Assembly (NCBI GenBank): GCA_937897585.1
Contig: CALCNY010000074.1
Coordinates: 1 to 6,528, forward strand
From: an uncultured Chitinophagaceae bacterium
GTDB taxonomy: Bacteria; Bacteroidota; Bacteroidia; Chitinophagales; Chitinophagaceae
DNA length: 6,528 bases
Reading direction: 5' to 3'
The translations under genes were made by a program, and so were the position numbers. Shown here piece by piece: positions 1-4,177 of the stretch; positions within the stretch are counted from its first letter, which is position 1, and each line of letters opens with the position of its first letter. The notes beneath the pieces were generated by a model. It was not told the origin of the DNA. It ran no database searches and saw only the letters and a list, made by a program, of their open reading frames with translations.

Positions 1-714
1 TCTCCTACAGGATATTATTCAGGTTATTCTTATGCTATTCCTGTAAACATCGCCAAAAAAGTTGTAGATGATTTGATTAAGTTTGGAACCGTACAAAGAG
101 GATATCTCGGCATCATGTTTGGCAATGCAGCTGATATGACAGAAGATCAAAAGAAAAAATCTGGAATTGAAGAAGAAAGTTATGATGGTGTATTTGCAAC
201 AGAAGTTCCAATGGATGGTGGTGCATATGCAGCGGGTATCCGTAAAGGTGACCGCATCAAAAAAGTAAACGGCATTGACATCACGAGCGGCGGTGAATTG
301 CAAGAGCAAGTAAGTAAATTCAAACCAGGAGATAAAGTTCAGGTCACTGTAGTGAGAGACAATAAAATTCAAATCTTTACTGTCACTTTAAAAAATAAAG
401 CCGGTAATTACGACATCGTGAAAAATGATGAACAAATGGATTTACTAGGCGCTGACTTTACAAACCTCGATGCTAAAAAAGCAAAAGAATATGGCATTAC
501 TGGTGGCGTAGTAGTAAAGAAAATCAACAGCAGTGGCGCTTTGTACGACCAAACGCGAATGAAAGACGGATTTGTAATTTTAAAAGTCAATGATAAAGAT
601 GTAAACAATGTTGATGAAATGAGGAAGATCATCGGCAATGAAAAATCAGTTACCATAAGTGGATTTTATCCTGGTTATGATGGTCTATATGAATATCCAA
701 TTACACTTGAATAA
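1..714 (+). CDS. htrA: HtrA/Deg-family serine protease, C-terminal part with two PDZ domains (5' end outside window)
   Basis: Seen: the frame is open from the first base, so the gene enters from the left, and 237 residues plus a stop are visible. The opening residues SPTGYYSGYSYAIPVN match the end of the trypsin-like domain that follows the GNSGG catalytic-serine motif in HtrA proteins. The His-Asp-Ser triad itself is therefore outside the window. A linker ending in RGYLGI (visible residues 33-38) leads into PDZ1, whose core includes GIRKGDRIKKVNGIDI (79-94). A shorter, more divergent PDZ2 follows (about 144-237), with GVVVKKI and DGFVILKVNDKDV. Known: HtrA/DegP proteins are exported, oligomeric protease-chaperones that clear misfolded envelope proteins, with PDZ domains controlling substrate binding and assembly. 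Inferred: periplasmic location; the signal peptide cannot be seen. A TTG at 73 lies inside the conserved PVN-to-PDZ linker and is not a start. The gene ends 19 bp before a hairpin terminator. Family is confident; DegP versus DegQ/DegS-type subclass is not resolved. Confidence 0.93.
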   Translation, partial: SPTGYYSGYSYAIPVNIAKKVVDDLIKFGTVQRGYLGIMFGNAADMTEDQKKKSGIEEESYDGVFATEVPMDGGAYAAGIRKGDRIKKVNGIDITSGGELQEQVSKFKPGDKVQVTVVRDNKIQIFTVTLKNKAGNYDIVKNDEQMDLLGADFTNLDAKKAKEYGITGGVVVKKINSSGALYDQTRMKDGFVILKVNDKDVNNVDEMRKIIGNEKSVTISGFYPGYDGLYEYPITLE

Positions 715-733
715 TTTAGAAAATAATGATAAT

Positions 734-768
734 AAAAATGCCCTGTTATCAGCAGGGCATTTTTTTTT
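734..768. terminator. Bidirectional intrinsic terminator between htrA and the GH13 gene
   Basis: An 8-bp perfect stem pairs ATGCCCTG (738-745) with CAGGGCAT (753-760) around a 7-base loop. On the plus strand it is followed by eight T residues (761-768); five A residues (734-738) precede it, so the same hairpin on the minus strand is followed by a T run. It sits between two convergent genes and can end both transcripts. The stop codon of the GH13 gene (767-769) overlaps the T tract, so for that gene the hairpin begins almost at the stop codon. Confidence 0.88.
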
Positions 769-2023
769 AAATAAGGTTCAACACTTTAAAATCACCCGGC
801 ATCAATTCAAATTGTAAAGATGTCTGATTTAAAATTTCCGTTGTATTAAAAATATTTTCAAATGTCAAGGCTTCATGATTTTCAAAATTGACAGAAATAA
901 TTGTGGCATCTAAATTCAGAAATACGAGCAAGACATTTTGTTTTGAATTCCTTTTAAAAGCCAACAGTTTCTTGTCATTAGAAATAAATGAAATTTCAGC
1001 ATCAACAGTTATTTTTTTTCTTTGCTCTATCAATATTTTATAAAACTCATGGAGTTGCAAATCTCCTTTCCAATCTAATTCATCTTTATCAAAAAAATCT
1101 AATCTTTTCTGATTGGGAATTTCCTGTCCGGAATAAATTAATGGAACAGATGAAGGATAAAAGAAACTGAATACAGCTAATGCGTTTGCATAGACTCCGT
1201 ATTTTTCATATTCAGTTCCATTCCAGCTATTTTCATCATGGTTAGTGGTGAAAAATAGTTGTCTAGCATTTGCAGGATACATTTTTTTTTCTTCATTAAA
1301 CACTTCATGAAGCGCATCCAGTCCCCAACCATTTTTAAAATAGGATTCTGTTTTATGCATCCATCTCCATGCGTAAACGATATCAAAGGCTTGATAAAAG
1401 TCAGGTTCTTCAGTTTCTGCCAGCCAAATCAAATCAGGCTTAATGGCTTCTGTAACTTGTCTGGCTTTAATCCAAAATCGCAAGGGTGTTAAATGCGCCA
1501 AATCAGCTCTGAATCCATCTATATCAAACTCCTTTACCCAATAACACATTGCAGATCTCATGGCATCATGAGCAGCTTCATTGTTATGATCAATCTGAAT
1601 CACATCAGTCCAGTCGTAAGGCGATAAAAATTGTCCATTGTCTGCTCTTACAAAAAAATCAGGATTGGTGATTGTCCAATTGTTATCCCATGCTGCATGA
1701 TTCGCTACCCAGTCAATAATCACTTTCATACCTAGCTCATGAATAACATTCACCATGTTTTTAAAATCAGCTGCAGAACCATATTCAGGATTTAACTCAA
1801 AAAAATTAGCACTGCTGTAATAACTACCCAAACTACCTTTTCGGTTCATTTTACCTATCGGATGTAATGGCATAAACCATAAAATTTCAACGCCCATATC
1901 TTTCAACCTCGGCAGGTGCTCCATGAATGCAGCGATGGTGCCTTGATGAGTATATTGCCGAAGATTGACTTCATAAATATTGGCTCCCGACAAATAATCC
2001 AAAACTTTTTTATTATTCAACAT
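767..2023 (-). CDS. GH13 alpha-amylase family enzyme, cytoplasmic
   Basis: A complete 418-residue protein. Seen: GH13 conserved region I is DWVANH (104-109). Region II is GFRADLAH (170-177) with Arg172 and presumed nucleophile Asp174. Region III is WLAETE (200-205) with presumed acid/base Glu203. Region IV is NHD (261-263) with Asp263, the transition-state stabiliser. QIDHN (143-147) occupies the place of region V. The (beta/alpha)8 barrel runs to about residue 335, followed by a small beta-sandwich (about 340-418) typical of domain C. There is no signal peptide or membrane segment, so the enzyme is probably cytoplasmic. Known: GH13 enzymes hydrolyse or rearrange alpha-glucosidic bonds. Inferred: action on glycogen- or maltodextrin-type glucans; substrate and hydrolase versus transferase activity cannot be read here. 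Region II has no His four residues after the nucleophile (Leu178), unlike many classical alpha-amylases. The ATG at 2021-2023 gives the full N-terminus (IYEVNLRQYT at 16-25). No Shine-Dalgarno motif is seen. It is transcribed alone, divergently from ispH. Confidence 0.92.
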   Translation of the reverse strand: MLNNKKVLDYLSGANIYEVNLRQYTHQGTIAAFMEHLPRLKDMGVEILWFMPLHPIGKMNRKGSLGSYYSSANFFELNPEYGSAADFKNMVNVIHELGMKVIIDWVANHAAWDNNWTITNPDFFVRADNGQFLSPYDWTDVIQIDHNNEAAHDAMRSAMCYWVKEFDIDGFRADLAHLTPLRFWIKARQVTEAIKPDLIWLAETEEPDFYQAFDIVYAWRWMHKTESYFKNGWGLDALHEVFNEEKKMYPANARQLFFTTNHDENSWNGTEYEKYGVYANALAVFSFFYPSSVPLIYSGQEIPNQKRLDFFDKDELDWKGDLQLHEFYKILIEQRKKITVDAEISFISNDKKLLAFKRNSKQNVLLVFLNLDATIISVNFENHEALTFENIFNTTEILNQTSLQFELMPGDFKVLNLI

Positions 2024-2060
2024 AAATCGTAGTTATTTGTTTGTGTTTTTAATCAATCAA

Positions 2061-2085
2061 TCTTGCTTAGTACTTCAATGCAAGA
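2061..2085. repeat. Short inverted repeat inside the ispH promoter spacer
   Basis: TCTTGC (2061-2066) and GCAAGA (2080-2085) are perfect inverted copies separated by 13 bases. The left arm overlaps the proposed -33 TTG and the right arm ends three bases before the -7 element, a typical operator position. Six-base arms can arise by chance in AT-rich DNA, so regulatory meaning is speculative. The site lies in the shared region between ispH and the divergent GH13 gene. Confidence 0.3.
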
Positions 2086-2096
2086 TTGTACCTTTG
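2063..2096 (+). promoter_or_regulatory. Bacteroidota-type promoter for ispH
   Basis: TACCTTTG (2089-2096) fits the Bacteroidota -7 consensus TAnnTTTG exactly. A TTG at 2063-2065 can act as the -33 element, with 23 bp between them, at the long end of the spacing described for Flavobacterium promoters. Transcription would start a few bases after 2096, giving a leader of only about ten bases before the ATG at 2113. The element also rules out an in-frame TTG at 2086 as the start codon. The -7 match is strong; the -33 assignment is weak. Confidence 0.6.
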
Positions 2097-2112
2097 CATT
2101 GAATTTAATAAG

Positions 2113-3342
2113 ATGAAGCAATTTACAATTCCATTTACATACAGAAGTCAATTAATTTCTGCTATAAAAGAAAACAGAAAACAGCAGGATAAGATGAAAA
2201 AGGATTTCAGTCCTACCTTGTTGGATTTTGGGCCACTTCAGATTTTATTGGCACGTCACTTTGGTTTTTGTTATGGTGTAGAAAATGCCATTGAAATTGC
2301 TTTCAAAACTTTGAATGAAAATCCTGATAAAAGAATTTTTCTGCTCAGTGAGATGATTCACAATCCATCTGTAAATAAAGACCTACTCGACAGAGGCGTT
2401 CGTTTTATGCAAGACACCAAAGGAAATCAAATCGTTCCTTTTGAAGAACTCAATGCAAATGATGTGGTGATTATTCCAGCTTTTGGTACTACGCTCGACA
2501 TTGAAAGCAAATTAAAATCAATCGGCATCGCCATTGAAAAATACAATACCACCTGCCCCTTTGTTGAAAAGGTATGGAACCGAAGTGAACAAATAGCTCA
2601 AAAGAATTACAGTGTAATTGTTCATGGCAAACCTACTCATGAAGAAACCAGAGCTACATTTTCTCATGCAGCTGCCAATACACCTTCGCTTGTTATCAAT
2701 GACATGAATGAAGCCATTGTGCTGGCTGATTTCATTAAAGGCAACAGAAAACCCGAAGATTTCAAAACTGTTTTCAAGGGAAGATTTTCTGAAGGATTTG
2801 ATTTGAATAAAGACCTTAACCGTATTGGCGTTGTCAATCAAACGACCATGCTCGCTTCTGATACACAAGCCATCTCTGATTTTTTAAAACAAGTGATGAT
2901 TGAAAAATATCAATTGACTGAAAATAATGTTGCAGACAGATTTGCTGACACTCGTGATACTTTATGTTACGCAACCAATGACAACCAATCCGCAGTTTTT
3001 GGTTTGTTGCAAGAAGAAGCTGATTTGGCAATAGTTGTTGGTGGTTATAACAGCAGCAATACTTCTCATTTGGTAGAACTGTGTGAAGAAAAATTACCAA
3101 CTTATTACATTGATCATCCAAACAGAATAATTTCTCAAACAAGCATATCTCATTTTAACTTTCATTCAAAAGAAGAAAAAACTACAGAAGATTATTTAGT
3201 CTCAAAAACACCTTTAAAAATTTTAATGACAAGCGGCGCCAGTTGTCCTGATGCACTTGTTGAAGAAGTCATCAAAAAAATTGCCAATTATTTTGTGAGT
3301 GAGGAAACTATCGAAAAAGTAGTAGGGAGTTTTATTTCTTAA
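2113..3342 (+). CDS. ispH: 4-hydroxy-3-methylbut-2-enyl diphosphate reductase (IspH/LytB)
   Basis: A 409-residue protein catalysing the last step of the MEP pathway: reductive dehydroxylation of HMBPP to IPP and DMAPP by a cytoplasmic iron-sulfur enzyme. Seen: the three cluster cysteines are Cys53 (FCYGVENA), Cys148 (TTCPFV) and Cys285 (DTLCYAT). Active-site positions are His83 (EMIHN), His176 and Glu178 (GKPTHEE), the QTT motif (243-245), the SSN motif (314-316) and Ser377 (SGAS). The protein is longer than the roughly 315-residue E. coli enzyme because of an N-terminal extension (about 1-40) and an insertion of about 35 residues near 200-236; both are familiar in Bacteroidota IspH. The ATG at 2113 gives MKQFTIPFTYRSQLI, which matches the conserved Bacteroidota N-terminus; the ATG at 2194 would remove it, and a TTG at 2086 lies in the promoter. 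The start is preceded by A-rich sequence, not a Shine-Dalgarno motif. It converges with cmk across 11 bp. Confidence 0.97.
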   Translation: MKQFTIPFTYRSQLISAIKENRKQQDKMKKDFSPTLLDFGPLQILLARHFGFCYGVENAIEIAFKTLNENPDKRIFLLSEMIHNPSVNKDLLDRGVRFMQDTKGNQIVPFEELNANDVVIIPAFGTTLDIESKLKSIGIAIEKYNTTCPFVEKVWNRSEQIAQKNYSVIVHGKPTHEETRATFSHAAANTPSLVINDMNEAIVLADFIKGNRKPEDFKTVFKGRFSEGFDLNKDLNRIGVVNQTTMLASDTQAISDFLKQVMIEKYQLTENNVADRFADTRDTLCYATNDNQSAVFGLLQEEADLAIVVGGYNSSNTSHLVELCEEKLPTYYIDHPNRIISQTSISHFNFHSKEEKTTEDYLVSKTPLKILMTSGASCPDALVEEVIKKIANYFVSEETIEKVVGSFIS

Positions 3343-3353
3343 AGTTGATATGA

Positions 3354-4028
3354 TTACAATTTCTTAGCAACCAGCTTCAATGCAATATCCAATTGCTCTT
3401 CCATCGTTAGATTTGTATTATCAAGCAAAATCGCATCTGCAGCCATTCTCAGCGGACTCACCTCGCGATTAGAATCTATATGATCTCTCATTTCAAGATT
3501 GCTTTTCACTTCATCAATTGTAATGTTAGGATTTTTCTCAAACATTTCTTTGAAACGTCTTTCTACTCTTGTCATGATATCAGCTGTCATAAATATTTTC
3601 AATGCTGCATCAGGAAATACCGTTGTACCGATATCTCTACCATCCATAACAATTCCTTTCTCTGCTCCCATTTTTTGTTGTTGAGCAACAGCAAATGTTC
3701 TTACCATTGCAATTGTAGCCACTTCACTTACTTTTTCGGCAACAACCATATCACGAATCATATATTCAACATTCTCTTCATTGAGATACATTTCAGAATT
3801 CATTGATTTTGCATTGTAAACGAAATGAAGATTGACATGATGTAAAGCTTCCTCAACTGCTGCAGGATATGTCCAGTCTATATGATTTCTAAGAAAATAC
3901 AATGTAATCGCTCTGTACATGGCACCACTATCTATATATACATAACCCAGTGATTTAGCCAGTTGCTTGGCGATTGTACTCTTTCCGCAAGATGACCAAC
4001 CGTCTATCGTGATAATTATTTTTTTCAT
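3354..4028 (-). CDS. cmk: Cytidylate kinase (CMP/dCMP kinase)
   Basis: A complete 224-residue protein, the usual length for bacterial Cmk. It transfers phosphate from ATP to CMP or dCMP, feeding CTP and dCTP synthesis in the cytoplasm. Seen: the P-loop is GWSSCGKST (10-18) with Lys16. DSGAMYRA (33-40) belongs to the nucleotide-binding core. The enlarged CMP-binding domain follows (about 60-125). DGRDIGT (129-135) is the Cmk signature. The lid and the C-terminal RDHIDSNREVSPLRMAADA (181-199) match the conserved Arg/Asp-rich end of the active site. The P-loop carries SSC where many Cmk proteins have a G/A-rich GPAGSGKS; from memory this SSCGKS form recurs in Bacteroidota. The ATG at 4026-4028 starts MKKIIITIDG, two residues before the first beta-strand, so the start is secure. 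A terminator separates it from clpC upstream, suggesting its own promoter. Its 3' end faces ispH. Confidence 0.96.
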   Translation of the reverse strand: MKKIIITIDGWSSCGKSTIAKQLAKSLGYVYIDSGAMYRAITLYFLRNHIDWTYPAAVEEALHHVNLHFVYNAKSMNSEMYLNEENVEYMIRDMVVAEKVSEVATIAMVRTFAVAQQQKMGAEKGIVMDGRDIGTTVFPDAALKIFMTADIMTRVERRFKEMFEKNPNITIDEVKSNLEMRDHIDSNREVSPLRMAADAILLDNTNLTMEEQLDIALKLVAKKL

Positions 4029-4051
4029 TCAGCAGCTTTAGAAATAGTTGC

Positions 4052-4081
4052 GTAAAATAACTGAAAAGTTTTTGAAGCCAA
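4052..4081 (-). promoter_or_regulatory. Weak candidate promoter for cmk
   Basis: Reading the minus strand, TTG (4081-4079) is followed after 19 bp by TATTTTAC (4059-4052). The spacing suits a Bacteroidota promoter, but the -7 element matches only four of the six fixed positions of TAnnTTTG. It lies 24 bp upstream of the cmk ATG and downstream of the clpC terminator, where a cmk promoter is expected. Position supports it more than sequence does. Confidence 0.25.
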
Positions 4082-4121
4082 TGAAAATTGTAGAAATTGT
4101 TGAAATAAAATAGTTTCCAAA

Positions 4122-4148
4122 CAAAAGCCCACGATTAAAATCGTGGGC
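4122..4148 (-). terminator. Intrinsic terminator of clpC
   Basis: A perfect 9-bp stem pairs GCCCACGAT (4127-4135) with ATCGTGGGC (4140-4148) around a TAAA loop. On the minus strand the hairpin is followed by TTTTGTTTGG, an adequate U-rich tail. It lies 29 bp past the clpC stop codon and upstream of cmk on the same strand, so it should largely separate the two transcripts. On the plus strand the T run starts five bases after the stem, so termination there is less likely. Confidence 0.85.
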
Positions 4149-4177
4149 ATGTATTTTTGTAAAATTTGAATAATTGA

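Noticed and set aside
19..372. Minus-strand open frame of 117 codons opposite htrA
   Set aside because: The translation is Phe/Cys-rich with no recognisable motif, and it is antisense to clear PDZ coding sequence.
1259..1492. Plus-strand open frame opposite the GH13 gene
   Set aside because: It is antisense to conserved GH13 sequence, its composition is unlike a real protein, and it has no promoter or family similarity.
2051..2062. Three tandem AATC copies upstream of the GH13 gene as a phase-variation repeat
   Set aside because: Three copies are too few to suggest slippage-based switching and are expected by chance in AT-rich intergenic DNA.
2086..2112. TTG at 2086 as an upstream start for ispH
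   Set aside because: It overlaps the TAnnTTTG promoter element, so it would not be transcribed, and the nine added residues do not belong to the conserved family N-terminus, which begins at the ATG at 2113.
3235..3252. Cysteine in the SGASCPD motif of IspH as a fourth cluster ligand
   Set aside because: The canonical three cysteines are all present elsewhere, and this position corresponds to the SGAS substrate-binding loop, where E. coli has Ala, so it is not a required ligand.
4079..4105. CAAT-GAAA-ATTG mini-hairpin and imperfect GAAAATTGTA / GAAATTGTTG repeat upstream of cmk
   Set aside because: The stem is only four AT-rich base pairs and the repeat is imperfect and low in complexity; neither stands out from background.
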